DNA from: Rikenellaceae bacterium DTU002
GTDB taxonomy: Bacteria; Bacteroidota; Bacteroidia; Bacteroidales; UBA932
Length of the DNA: 32,427 bases
Direction: 5' to 3'
NCBI GenBank assembly: GCA_001512865.1
Contig: LFSY01000121.1
Location: 14,343-46,769, forward strand
Positions 1 through 7,362 of the stretch are shown piece by piece. Both the position numbers and the translations under genes were made by a program. The notes under the pieces were generated by a model. That model made no database searches, was not told the origin of the DNA, and saw only the letters and a program-made list of their open reading frames with translations. How positions within the stretch are numbered: the stretch's first letter is position 1; each line of letters begins with the position of its first letter.

Positions 1-969
1 GTTTTTTCCAAGGAAGAAGCGGTAGGTTATGGTTCCTTCTTTGGGATCATCCGGGTTGGTATCCCGGTAATCGGCCGACACTTCCAGATAAGAGCAGGTA
101 ACATTGGTATAGACATCTTCCGGTGTGTGACCGGCCGGGGTTTTCAATGTCTGATCAGCAGTATATACCCCGGGAGGTTGTCGGTTTTCATAAAGGAACA
201 AGGCCGGATTGGCCGTCGTGTGCCCGGGAAGATCAATGGACGCTCCGGTAGGATCTGCCACCAGATCTCCTGTATCCATGGAACCCGCCGCTCCCCGGAT
301 CATATTGTCTCCCAGGCGCATCGTGGCCGGAACGTTTTTCAGGACTATGCGCGAAGGTGTAACGGTGACATATTGGTTCAGAGGGGAAACGGCATCGTTC
401 CTGTCAAAGGCAACGGTAACCATAGCCGTCAGTCTTTTCAGATACACGTCAAATTGTTTGTCACTGGCAATATAAACGGGATTTTCACTGCCTGCCTCAT
501 CCGGTGACAACCATCCGAACATGTGGTTTTGGGGCAAACCTTCCGGAGAGGCCTGGAACGTGATGTTCTTCAGATCTGTTATGGTAGGGGCTTCTTCACG
601 CATGTCATAGGGTACATTGGCCACCACGTATACATATCGCATTCCTTCCTGGGGATTCATCACATATATTCCGTTTGCCGGCGGGTTCGGGAAATACCCT
701 GAGGATGTTTCGTCCAGATTCCCGTATACATCATAAAACAGGAAATTGACCTGCGTTTTGTTATTGTAGGCCGTTTGTGCAGATTTTGTACCGTAATCCA
801 CCACTTTGTTGGCCGGAAGATGTACCTTGAAAAAGACTTCTGAATCTGGCTTCGTAACAGGGGGTTCCGGCACGGGTTCTTCCTTCCTGCAGGAAAGTAA
901 TGCCAGTGCCAGTATCGCAGGCAGCAGCCACCCGATGCGTATGAACGTTCTGTTACGGATCTTTTTCAT
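1..969 (-). CDS. Fimbrillin-like lipoprotein, third gene of fimbrial operon (C-terminus cut by window edge)
   Basis: This frame is open from an ATG at 969 down to base 1 with no stop, so at least 323 residues are present and the C-terminus lies outside the window. The N-terminus is a basic, hydrophobic signal peptide ending in the lipobox LALLSC (Cys about residue 27), so the product should be a lipoprotein processed by signal peptidase II and taken to the outer membrane. A proline-rich linker follows. Near the window edge the segment TYRFFLGKN matches the conserved 'Y-x-F-Y-L-G' strand near the C-terminus of Mfa1/DUF4906-type fimbrillins. The gene follows the anchor-like gene by only 4 bases, so it is the third gene of a fimbrial operon. 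In the known mfa operon of Porphyromonas, genes after the anchor encode accessory or tip subunits, and that is the inferred role here. The family call is moderately sure; the exact subunit role is not. Confidence 0.75.
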   Translation of the reverse strand, partial: MKKIRNRTFIRIGWLLPAILALALLSCRKEEPVPEPPVTKPDSEVFFKVHLPANKVVDYGTKSAQTAYNNKTQVNFLFYDVYGNLDETSSGYFPNPPANGIYVMNPQEGMRYVYVVANVPYDMREEAPTITDLKNITFQASPEGLPQNHMFGWLSPDEAGSENPVYIASDKQFDVYLKRLTAMVTVAFDRNDAVSPLNQYVTVTPSRIVLKNVPATMRLGDNMIRGAAGSMDTGDLVADPTGASIDLPGHTTANPALFLYENRQPPGVYTADQTLKTPAGHTPEDVYTNVTCSYLEVSADYRDTNPDDPKEGTITYRFFLGKN

Positions 970-973
970 AGTA

Positions 974-1855
974 TTAATGCAATAAAGCCTCCAGTTCTTC
1001 GGTTTCCCAATTACTGACCTGAATGGTAATATCCATTCCTGTGATCACGATCTCCAGGGGAAGTGTCACATCTCCAACCGTATCCGGGTCTATACCTGCC
1101 TGTCGCATGAGCTGTCCCATGTTTACCCGTTCCAGTGTATTGCCTTCGTTATCATGCAACCCCAGGAATATCCCATCCGGATCATTCCCGCGAAAAATAT
1201 TGAATCTGCTGATAAAAATCCCGGAACTGTCGTAATATGTACCCGCCGGATAATAGGACTGCGGGGGTCCCGACGCTTTCTGCTGCAGGGTATACAACGG
1301 AAACAACCCTTCCAGTACGATCGAGACAGGAGGCTCAGAGGCTTTCGTTGTCAAAAGATGCAGCCCACGTACCAGGATCTTAAAAGCAAGGTGAATTGAG
1401 GAAAAATTTACTGTATCCTGCAATATTTCAAAGGGTGGGACCACAATGTCTTTTCTTCCCAGGTACAGGCTGTCGTTTGTTGTTATGGGGTTTCCCGCAA
1501 GGTATGCGGGATGTGCCAGGCGGAGGCCCTCCAGGGTCCCGGGAGCATCCAGCACCGTATTTTCAAATGCATTGCCTACGGCCACAAGTCCATACCTGCC
1601 CGGTGCAAGGTTAAGTCCTGTGCCGCATGTTCCACATGCATCCAGGCTCACGACCTTTTGCTGAACAAGCCTGTTGTCCTGACCAAACACCAACAAGTGT
1701 ACCTGTTCAATATGTTCAGAGGTTTGGCACACAGTGCCTTCAGGACAGTAGTGGAATATAATGCGCACATTGTCACACTCTTCCGGTGGTTCAAAAATAC
1801 ATCCGGCCAGAAAAGGTGCCAATAAAAATACGAGCTGTATGCTCCTTCGGAACAT
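974..1855 (-). CDS. FimB/Mfa2-family fimbrial anchor lipoprotein
   Basis: A 293-residue protein with a signal peptide ending in the lipobox FLAGC (Cys 19), so it is predicted to be lipidated and placed on the outer membrane. FimB/Mfa2 proteins anchor the shaft of type V fimbriae and limit its length. Supporting features are the length (family about 290-330 residues), the early Cys pair, the strand pattern 'EQVHLLVFGQDNRLV' typical of the first domain of Mfa2, the stretch 'LAPGRYGLVAVGN', which matches the 'l.pG.Y.lv.wgn' signature, and an ending 'IQVSNWE' like the C-terminal Trp strand of the family. It sits 5 bases after the major fimbrillin stop and 4 bases before the third gene, the same order as mfa1-mfa2-mfa3. 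Four cysteines at residues about 73-100 (CGTCGTG region and upstream) are more than usual. The family is fairly certain; specificity is unknown. Confidence 0.82.
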   Translation of the reverse strand: MFRRSIQLVFLLAPFLAGCIFEPPEECDNVRIIFHYCPEGTVCQTSEHIEQVHLLVFGQDNRLVQQKVVSLDACGTCGTGLNLAPGRYGLVAVGNAFENTVLDAPGTLEGLRLAHPAYLAGNPITTNDSLYLGRKDIVVPPFEILQDTVNFSSIHLAFKILVRGLHLLTTKASEPPVSIVLEGLFPLYTLQQKASGPPQSYYPAGTYYDSSGIFISRFNIFRGNDPDGIFLGLHDNEGNTLERVNMGQLMRQAGIDPDTVGDVTLPLEIVITGMDITIQVSNWETEELEALLH

Positions 1856-1860
1856 ATCTG

Positions 1861-2946
1861 CTACTGGTAAACAGGATCCAGGTTCACTTCCGACCAGTTA
1901 CCTACGGTAATGCTTACGTCAAAGGTGACATTCTCCCCAACGGGATCTTCCGAGCCGCGGCCCACGACAATGTTTACATTGTAGAGTTTCCCCGACTGCC
2001 AGTTGGAGAATGTGCTTCCCGCACCATCCTTAAACCCTATCACGCGGACAAAACGTAATTTCATCAGATTGTCATTCGCATTCTTGGCTTTATACCTGAC
2101 CACGATCTCGGGAGGGGTCAAGGGAAAGAACTGATAGGCGAACACTTTGCTGGTAACCAGTCCCGAAGCACTGTAATCGTACATGTTTGGATAATACTCA
2201 GCGGCGAACTTCGGCTGATCAATAGTATAAGAATCTTCCAGCGATCCCTGGGCATTGAGCCCGCCACCCACATTGCCGAAAGTACTGGTTTCGTAAAAAT
2301 TCCTGATATATACCCCTTCAAATGTCACTTCTTTGATGGCTGTGTTGTCATAAGCCAGGGTAATCTGAAAACGGGACACCAGCGGGTTTAGCGTAACAGC
2401 GGCGGATAATCTGGTCACATTTCCATCCTGGGCTGAACTGATGGCAGCTTCTCCGTACAAGACCAGTTCGGTGGGATCGTTGTCGTATTGGATGTCGTTG
2501 ACAAGGGATATTACATCATTATACGTTTCCACAGCTTTAAGAACGTCATCCATATCCCCGGTGAAATTGGCTGATTTGGGATTACCTACGATCTGCACCT
2601 TCGAAGCCAGCTTGTATATATTATTGAGCCTGTAACCTGCTTTCAGGGCGGCAATGTCCAGCAGGGGATTGGCTGCATCAGGCGTGGTTGCCACGGGAAT
2701 AATATGCTTCATGGACCCGTCGGGTGCAGAAATGAAAATATACACTTTCAGAGGGGTGGCAAATTTGGATCCGTCGGTAATAGCCGTATCTGCGATGGCT
2801 TTGGTTGTTGGGGCAAAATTGCTTTCATCCAGCCTTATGTAAAGGCTCTGTGAGTAATCCTCCTGGTTTTCGGGAGGCAGTTCGTTCTTCTGGCAGGAGG
2901 CGATCATCAGGATCGCGGCAAGGCCTGCAAATACAATTTTCTTCAT
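1861..2946 (-). CDS. Mfa1/FimA-type major fimbrillin
   Basis: A 361-residue lipoprotein: signal peptide MKKIVFAGLAAILMIASC with lipobox IASC (Cys 19). After the lipid anchor comes the typical N-terminal fimbrillin domain ('FATPLKVYIFISAPDG', then 'YGEAAIS' and 'AAVTLNPLVSRFQI'), and a C-terminal domain ending in 'LYNVNIVVGRG ... VTFDVSITVGNWSEV'. In known type V pili the precursor is lipidated, exported, and cut by an Arg/Lys-specific protease before donor-strand polymerisation; several Lys/Arg sites lie in residues 45-65 here but I cannot name the cut site. It is first in the operon and therefore probably the shaft subunit. Its leader contains a (CAACAAA) tandem repeat ending about 10 bases before the ATG. 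I see no convincing TAnnTTTG box upstream. Alternative: a minor fimbrillin-like adhesin. The fimbrillin family call is strong. Confidence 0.85.
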   Translation of the reverse strand: MKKIVFAGLAAILMIASCQKNELPPENQEDYSQSLYIRLDESNFAPTTKAIADTAITDGSKFATPLKVYIFISAPDGSMKHIIPVATTPDAANPLLDIAALKAGYRLNNIYKLASKVQIVGNPKSANFTGDMDDVLKAVETYNDVISLVNDIQYDNDPTELVLYGEAAISSAQDGNVTRLSAAVTLNPLVSRFQITLAYDNTAIKEVTFEGVYIRNFYETSTFGNVGGGLNAQGSLEDSYTIDQPKFAAEYYPNMYDYSASGLVTSKVFAYQFFPLTPPEIVVRYKAKNANDNLMKLRFVRVIGFKDGAGSTFSNWQSGKLYNVNIVVGRGSEDPVGENVTFDVSITVGNWSEVNLDPVYQ

Positions 2947-2956
2947 GATTGATGGG

Positions 2957-2992
2957 TTTGTTTGTTGTTTGTTGTTTGTTGTTTGTTGTTTG
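2957..2992. repeat. Heptanucleotide tandem repeat in fimbrial leader
   Basis: On the plus strand four perfect TTTGTTG units (2961-2988) are flanked by TTTG on both sides; on the coding (minus) strand this is CAACAAA x4 plus partial units. It lies 11-46 bases upstream of the fimbrillin ATG, inside the likely 5' leader. Such short repeats can gain or lose units by slippage. Confidence 0.95.
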
Positions 2993-3135
2993 TCTATTGT
3001 TTCTGATTGATGTTGTATTCATGATCATTTGATAAAGAATACCAGCGTGAACCCTGCCTTCGTGGGGCCAATGTAGTGTCTGGTACCGCGTCCCAGAGAG
3101 GGTCCGCAGGGATGCGTGGCGATGGTCTTGTAAAC

Positions 3136-3792
3136 ATGAAAAACAGAATACTTTTTGCCTTTGTGATTGGGACATTAATCACACATTCCTGTTCCGGGAT
3201 ACTGGGAAGCGGGAAAGCCGTTGAGGAAACGCGGACTGTTTCGGGTATATATAAGGGTATCAGCGTCGAAAGGGCCATCCGGGTGCATCTGTCAGACAAT
3301 GTGTCCGACATCCATGTCAGGGCAGATGAACTGTTTATGCCTTTTCTGGATATCTATATCAACGAACAGGATATCCTTGTCATTAAGTATTCCAAAAACA
3401 TGATCGGATATTCTTCCGTCACTACCGAGGTAACCGTTCCCTGCCACCCCCTTCTGACAACATTCGAAGCTTCCGGGGCATCCAGGATTGACGCTACATG
3501 CGATCTGGCCCTGAACACTGCATCGTTTGAAGCCAGCGGGGCTTCGTTATTCAGTTTCACGGGCAGTGCCGTTGATTGTGAGATCATCCTGAGCGGGGCT
3601 TCCCGTTTTGAAGGATTTGATTTTACGGCAGTCGTCCTGGATTGCGAACTGTCAGGAGCCAGCCGCCTGGACATAACCTGCACCGGATCCATGAAAGTAG
3701 AAGCCTCGGGTGCCAGCAAGGTAAATTACAAAGGAGATTGCATCATCACGTCCATTGATACTTCAGGAGGGTCCGAAGTTAACAAGAAATAA
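3136..3792 (+). CDS. GIN-domain (DUF2807-like) exported protein
   Basis: The start at 3136 is chosen because it opens directly on a signal peptide (MKNRILFAFVIGTLITHSC); an in-frame ATG 60 bases further upstream would place a non-signal sequence in front. The mature part (218 residues in total) begins with the pattern 'R.VSGIYKGISVERAIRVHLSD', typical of the putative auto-transporter adhesin head GIN domain found across Bacteroidetes. The second half carries at least five SGAS repeats plus one SGGS at roughly 20-25-residue spacing, which form the turns of a right-handed beta-helix in family structures. Cys 19 could be lipidated, although THSC is a weak lipobox. It is transcribed away from the fimbrial operon. 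The biological role of this family is not known; surface or periplasmic localisation is inferred. Confidence 0.85.
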   Translation: MKNRILFAFVIGTLITHSCSGILGSGKAVEETRTVSGIYKGISVERAIRVHLSDNVSDIHVRADELFMPFLDIYINEQDILVIKYSKNMIGYSSVTTEVTVPCHPLLTTFEASGASRIDATCDLALNTASFEASGASLFSFTGSAVDCEIILSGASRFEGFDFTAVVLDCELSGASRLDITCTGSMKVEASGASKVNYKGDCIITSIDTSGGSEVNKK

Positions 3793-3878
3793 CCTGCCTG
3801 TTTGTCTTTTATGGCAAGGTTACGAAAATACCGACAGATTTCTTTTCCTGCGGATAGATCTCTGTCTAAGTAAATGTG

Positions 3879-3886
3879 TATTTTTG
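3879..3886 (+). promoter_or_regulatory. Bacteroidetes -7 box (TATTTTTG)
   Basis: An exact match to TAnnTTTG, 21 bases before the ATG at 3908. No clear TTTG -33 element is visible at the usual spacing, so this rests on the -7 box and its position. Confidence 0.5.
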
Positions 3887-3907
3887 CATCCAATCATTCT
3901 GGACCAT

Positions 3908-4207
3908 ATGACTTCGGATACACGCGGCCTGTATAAGAACAATACCCTGGAAACCACAAAGGAGTTCCGCTGCAACACTTGCGGCGATGTTTTCAGGATT
4001 CGGGAAGGGACTTCGGCACTGGGAATTAATTATTATTGTTCTGTCTGCGGAAGAAATTATTTCCGCCGACACACCGACCCCAAGACCATAGGCTATTTCC
4101 TGTGCGAATGCGGTGGTGCATTGCACAATTATCTTACGTTTGCAGTCTGTCCCAAATGTGGAAGCCAGGACGTAAGTGCCCCGGTCCGGGAAGAAATCGG
4201 GAAATAA
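3908..4207 (+). CDS. Small zinc-ribbon protein
   Basis: A 99-residue protein without signal peptide. It has eight cysteines in four pairs: C22-x2-C25, C44-x2-C47, C66-x-C68 and C81-x2-C84, the spacing of two zinc ribbons (for example CNTCGDVF, CSVCGRNY, CECGG, CPKCGS). The start at 3908 was chosen over an in-frame ATG at 3755 because it follows a TATTTTTG promoter box by 21 bases and the upstream extension overlaps the end of the preceding gene and looks non-coding. The protein is probably cytoplasmic and could bind nucleic acid or act as a metal-binding adaptor, but nothing in the sequence identifies a partner. It converges on the cupin lipoprotein gene, with only 2 bases between the stops. 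I do not recognise a named family. Confidence 0.75.
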   Translation: MTSDTRGLYKNNTLETTKEFRCNTCGDVFRIREGTSALGINYYCSVCGRNYFRRHTDPKTIGYFLCECGGALHNYLTFAVCPKCGSQDVSAPVREEIGK

Positions 4208-4209
4208 TC

Positions 4210-4740
4210 CTAATGATGGTGGTCGTGTTCGGCCTCCATCCCTTCTTCATATGTTTTGTGAATGGTTCCGAAAGGATGTTCCGGCGGGGTATAGATCGAA
4301 TATATTTTCAAAGGTTCATCCCCTGTATTGATCACATTGTGCCATTTGCCGGCAGGAATAAAAATGGCAAAATCGTCTTCCACATCTTCCCGAAAGTTCA
4401 GATTTTCTTCTTCATCTCCCATGACAACAATGCCCCTGCCCGATTCTATCCGTAAAAACTGATCTGTTCCCGGATGCTTTTCCAGTCCGATTTCTTCCCC
4501 CGGGGCCAGGCTCATCAGCGTCATCTGCATGTGTGTCCCGGTCCACAAAGCCTGACGGTACAGCTCATTCTGCAGGGTGTGGGCTTCTATGTCAAATACA
4601 AACGGGTCCGGACCATAATCGCGGAACACGACTACAGGGGCCTCTTCGGCAACCGGGACAACATTTTGTTTAACAGGACAGTTACAGGAAATCATCAACA
4701 GCAGCAGGGCCGTCGATGCAAATGTTACGACAGTTTTCAT
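4210..4740 (-). CDS. Cupin-domain lipoprotein with His-rich tail
   Basis: A 176-residue protein with a signal peptide and lipobox MISC (Cys 19), so it is an exported lipoprotein. The body is a single cupin: motif 1 around residues 81-103 (G-x-E-x7-H89 ... Q94 ... E99-S-G-R-G) and motif 2 around 124-138, where 'PAGKWHNVIN' matches P-x-G-x2-H-x3-N with H134. Cupins bind a divalent metal through these His/Glu residues; substrates range from sugars to small acids and cannot be told here. The last residues are EHDHHH, an extra potential metal-binding site not part of the cupin fold. Related bacterial proteins are annotated as cupin or mannose-6-phosphate isomerase-like, but an isomerase role is not supported for an exported lipoprotein. 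The gene converges on the zinc-ribbon gene and diverges from the exported small-protein gene at 4826. Confidence 0.85.
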   Translation of the reverse strand: MKTVVTFASTALLLLMISCNCPVKQNVVPVAEEAPVVVFRDYGPDPFVFDIEAHTLQNELYRQALWTGTHMQMTLMSLAPGEEIGLEKHPGTDQFLRIESGRGIVVMGDEEENLNFREDVEDDFAIFIPAGKWHNVINTGDEPLKIYSIYTPPEHPFGTIHKTYEEGMEAEHDHHH

Positions 4741-4792
4741 ATTGAAAAAGTTAAGGGTTAGTATCCAATCTGTTAAAGTTAATAATTTTTTC

Positions 4793-4800
4793 TATTTTTG
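4793..4800 (+). promoter_or_regulatory. Bacteroidetes -7 box (TATTTTTG) of the phospholipid operon
   Basis: An exact TAnnTTTG match 25 bases before the ATG at 4826. A one-mismatch box TAACTTTA lies on the opposite strand at 4774-4781, so the divergent cupin gene may share this 85-base intergenic region. Confidence 0.55.
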
Positions 4801-4825
4801 GGTAAGCTCAACGACTATAAATATC

Positions 4826-5239
4826 ATGAAAATTCTACTTGTTGCGTTTTTTGTGCTTTCGGGGATCGTCACAATTCCCGGAGCCGATGATCCGGTAATT
4901 CCTTACAGGACAGGGTCAAAGTTATTTTTTGTAAACCGTGTCGAAAATTTCGTGGAAGGAACAAAAGAGGTTGGTGAAAAGTATTCCGCGGCTGACTGGA
5001 TAGAGTCTCATAAATATTTAGGCAAACTGATCAAAGAATATTCGGACTATTACCCTTCCCTGAGTCAGGAAAGAAAGAGCCGCGTTAACAAAGCTTTGGG
5101 AAAATACATCGGAATGACCATGAAAGCCGGGATCCATGTATCGATTGACGTTTTAAAGGAAATCTACCACAGGGCACCTGCAGTCCTGGAGGGGATTTAC
5201 GAGGGGACCGGGTTGAAAGACTTCCTGAACCCCCAATAG
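4826..5239 (+). CDS. Small exported protein of unknown function (DUF6565-like)
   Basis: A 137-residue protein with an N-terminal signal peptide (MKILLVAFFVLSGIVTIPGA) and no lipobox cysteine, so it is probably periplasmic. The mature part is helical and charged, with a central 'YSAADWIESHKYLGKLIKEY' segment followed by 'LSQERKSRVNKALGKYIG'. This W-x-n-L-x-x-x-Y ... E-K-x-x-I/V-N-x-x-x-G-x-Y pattern resembles the DUF6565 proteins of Bacteroidetes, a tentative recognition. The ATG at 4826 is chosen over an in-frame one at 4742 because the signal peptide begins there and a TATTTTTG promoter box sits 25 bases upstream. It precedes the CDP-alcohol phosphatidyltransferase gene by 7 bases and is likely the first gene of that operon. 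Function unknown. Confidence 0.75.
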   Translation: MKILLVAFFVLSGIVTIPGADDPVIPYRTGSKLFFVNRVENFVEGTKEVGEKYSAADWIESHKYLGKLIKEYSDYYPSLSQERKSRVNKALGKYIGMTMKAGIHVSIDVLKEIYHRAPAVLEGIYEGTGLKDFLNPQ

Positions 5240-5246
5240 GCATCCC

Positions 5247-5825
5247 ATGGACAGGAAGCAGATCTATACGGTTCCCAACCTTTTGAGTTTTTACAGGTTG
5301 CTGGCCTTTCCGCTCATCCTGTGGTTTATTATCTCGGGAAAAGAGCGTCTTTTTGCAATCTTCCTGATCATTAACCTGGTGACAGACTTCCTGGATGGCT
5401 TGATAGCCAGGGTTTTCAATCAGGAAACAGCACTGGGAGCCAAACTCGATTCTTTTGCCGATGATCTCACTTACGTTCTTGCCTTTACCGGCCTTTTTGT
5501 TTTCAGGGGAGACGTTTTAAGGCCCCATCTGATCAGTTTTGTGATCTTTATAGGATTTCTTGTCGGCTCTGTGGTCCTGGCGCTCATAAAATTCAGGACT
5601 ACTCCCAGTTTTCATCTGTATTCCACAAAGATAGGCGGATACATCCAGGCCGCTTTTTTCATATGCCTGTTTACCATCGGATTTATTCCTGCAGTATACT
5701 ACATAATGATCTTGTGGGGGATTCTGTCTGCCGTTGAACACATGATCATCCAGCTGATCATTCCCGAAATGCGTTCCAATGTCAGGGGGCTGTACTGGGT
5801 ACTTAAAGAAAAAAAGAAATCATGA
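5247..5825 (+). CDS. CDP-alcohol phosphatidyltransferase
   Basis: A 192-residue integral membrane enzyme. It carries the full family signature D47-x2-D50-G51-x2-A54-R55-x8-G64-x3-D68-x3-D72; these aspartates bind the divalent metal and the CDP-lipid. The family transfers a phosphatidyl group from CDP-diacylglycerol to an alcohol such as glycerol-3-phosphate, serine or inositol phosphate. About six hydrophobic segments fit the family. Length and sequence fit a PgsA-like enzyme, but the acceptor cannot be decided by eye, so no symbol is given. It overlaps the next gene by 4 bases (ATGA) and lies upstream of a CdsA-like enzyme that would make its CDP-diacylglycerol substrate, a strong contextual link. 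Confidence 0.9.
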   Translation: MDRKQIYTVPNLLSFYRLLAFPLILWFIISGKERLFAIFLIINLVTDFLDGLIARVFNQETALGAKLDSFADDLTYVLAFTGLFVFRGDVLRPHLISFVIFIGFLVGSVVLALIKFRTTPSFHLYSTKIGGYIQAAFFICLFTIGFIPAVYYIMILWGILSAVEHMIIQLIIPEMRSNVRGLYWVLKEKKKS

Positions 5826-6619
5826 TCTTCCATTCCGCATTTGAATATGTCTATCTGTGGCTGCCCCTTATCGGGTTCATTGTGGGATTCCTGGGATCCC
5901 TGACAGGCGGTGGCGGCGGATTCATTTTCATCCCCTTGCTGACCATCCTTTTCAAGGTGCCTCCCCAGATCGCCATAGCCAGTTCCCTGGCGGCCACACT
6001 GCCTATCTGCCTTGCCGGGGCATACGGTCACTACAGAAAGAAGAACCTGGACTTTCGCATAGGACTGATCTTTGCCGGGGCCGGGATTTTCGGGGCACTG
6101 CTTGGGGCCAATATCGCCAATGTGATGACAGCCCGTCAGCTGCGAGTCAGTTTTGGGATCTATTCCATCCTGATCGCTATCAGTATGTATTTGGGCCAGC
6201 GCAAGGACAACAAAGCGATTGCAAACGGAGACAGTCCGCGGGAATTTTCAAAAGCCGGTAAATATTCCAGAAGTACTGTGTACGGCTTTCTCTCGGGTAT
6301 AATAACAGCCACATTCGGCACCAGCGGATCCGCACCCATCCTGGCCGGCCTGATGAGCATTCGCATGCCGTTGAAACTTGTCCTGGGAACTTCATTACTG
6401 GTTGTCTTCGTTAATACCTGTTCGGCCCTCGGAGCTCATTTCCTGGTGGGTAAAATTGACCTGACCCTGGTATATTTCCTTGCCTCCGGATCTGTCATAG
6501 GAGCCTTGCTCGGCCCCAGGCTTCTGGCCAACATTAAGGTTGACAGGGCCGAGGGACAGGTGCGTTTCTGGTATGCCCTGGGCATGGTCGTCTCTGGTGT
6601 CCTGATGATCGTTATTTAA
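5822..6619 (+). CDS. TauE/SafE-family permease
   Basis: A 265-residue membrane protein with about eight hydrophobic segments. The internal duplication typical of TauE/SafE (DUF81) is visible: 'GFLGSLTGGGGGFIFIPLL' in the first half and 'GIITATFGTSGSAPILAGL' in the second, each with the Gly-rich re-entrant motif followed by a hydrophobic helix. Family members move sulfite, sulfoacetate or other small anions, but most are uncharacterised and the substrate here is unknown. It starts inside the end of the phosphatidyltransferase gene (ATGA overlap), so translation is probably coupled, and it ends 11 bases before the cdsA-like gene. Why an anion exporter is wedged between two phospholipid genes is not clear. 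Confidence 0.88.
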   Translation: MIFHSAFEYVYLWLPLIGFIVGFLGSLTGGGGGFIFIPLLTILFKVPPQIAIASSLAATLPICLAGAYGHYRKKNLDFRIGLIFAGAGIFGALLGANIANVMTARQLRVSFGIYSILIAISMYLGQRKDNKAIANGDSPREFSKAGKYSRSTVYGFLSGIITATFGTSGSAPILAGLMSIRMPLKLVLGTSLLVVFVNTCSALGAHFLVGKIDLTLVYFLASGSVIGALLGPRLLANIKVDRAEGQVRFWYALGMVVSGVLMIVI

Positions 6620-6630
6620 ATTTTACGGTT

Positions 6631-7362
6631 ATGATCCGTACACTATATATGATCATTCTGGCATACTTCCTGACAGGAGGCATTGCTTTTTATGTCATTG
6701 GGAAGAAAAAAACCCGGGAAGAGGCCAGGCACAACCGCATTAAATTCTTCGCATATTTTGTTATCATCAACGGTGTCTTTCTGAGTATCGTCATTCAGCC
6801 TGTTGTTTTCAGGATCCTTGCGGGTATCATCGTGGTCACGGGGTTTTATGAATTGGTGACACTTTTTCGCAACTCCGGTTACCTGAAAAAAAGATTTTTC
6901 CTTTTATCCCTTTGTTCCTACTGCCTGTTGTCGGCGGGATTTATCTGTTTCAGCAATCTGGAAAGGAACTGGATACTTTTTACGTTCATCATTCTTTCTG
7001 TATTTGACAGTTTCAGTCAGATTGCCGGACAGCTTTTCGGAAGACACAAGATCGCTTCCAAAACCAGTCCCAATAAAACCCTGGAAGGACTTGTGGGAGG
7101 GATCGTGATGTCTCTGGTCACTTCTTTTCTTATCAGGGATCTTGTAGGCTTCGGCATAAGAACTGTCCTGTTGCTCACTGCCGGAGTGATCGTATGGGCC
7201 TTTCTGGGTGATCTGGCCGCATCCTTTTATAAAAGGCGATACAACGTAAAAGATTTTTCCCGCCTGATTCCCGGGCACGGAGGGATCCTGGACCGTTTTG
7301 ACAGCCTGATCGCCTGCGGCGCCTGGATGTTTTTTGTTGCCTGTCTGATCAACGTAACCTGA
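6631..7362 (+). CDS. cdsA: Phosphatidate cytidylyltransferase (CdsA-like)
   Basis: A 243-residue polytopic membrane protein. Residues 198-224 match the CdsA signature S-x-[LIVMFY]-K-R-x4-K-D-x-S-x2-[IL]-P-G-H-G-G-x2-D-R-x-D, including K207-D208, H216-G217-G218 and D221-R222-x-D224. A second conserved element, 'SPNKTLEGLVGG', is also present. CdsA makes CDP-diacylglycerol from phosphatidic acid and CTP at the inner membrane. The protein is a little short for the family (often 260-285), and Bacteroidales usually have a housekeeping cdsA elsewhere, so this may be a paralogue dedicated to the neighbouring CDP-alcohol phosphatidyltransferase; that is inference. It is the last gene of the 4826-7362 operon and is followed by an inverted repeat. 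Confidence 0.88.
   Translation: MIRTLYMIILAYFLTGGIAFYVIGKKKTREEARHNRIKFFAYFVIINGVFLSIVIQPVVFRILAGIIVVTGFYELVTLFRNSGYLKKRFFLLSLCSYCLLSAGFICFSNLERNWILFTFIILSVFDSFSQIAGQLFGRHKIASKTSPNKTLEGLVGGIVMSLVTSFLIRDLVGFGIRTVLLLTAGVIVWAFLGDLAASFYKRRYNVKDFSRLIPGHGGILDRFDSLIACGAWMFFVACLINVT

Noticed and set aside
3025-3175. A minus-strand open stretch ending in GFTLVFFIK and a stop, a possible remnant of a gene lost between the fimbrial and GIN genes.
   Set aside because: Only about 49 codons, overlapping the GIN signal peptide, and without a recognisable family; chance is more likely.
4742-4825. Upstream start for the small exported protein at 4826.
   Set aside because: The extension would include the promoter box and place 28 residues in front of a clear signal peptide.
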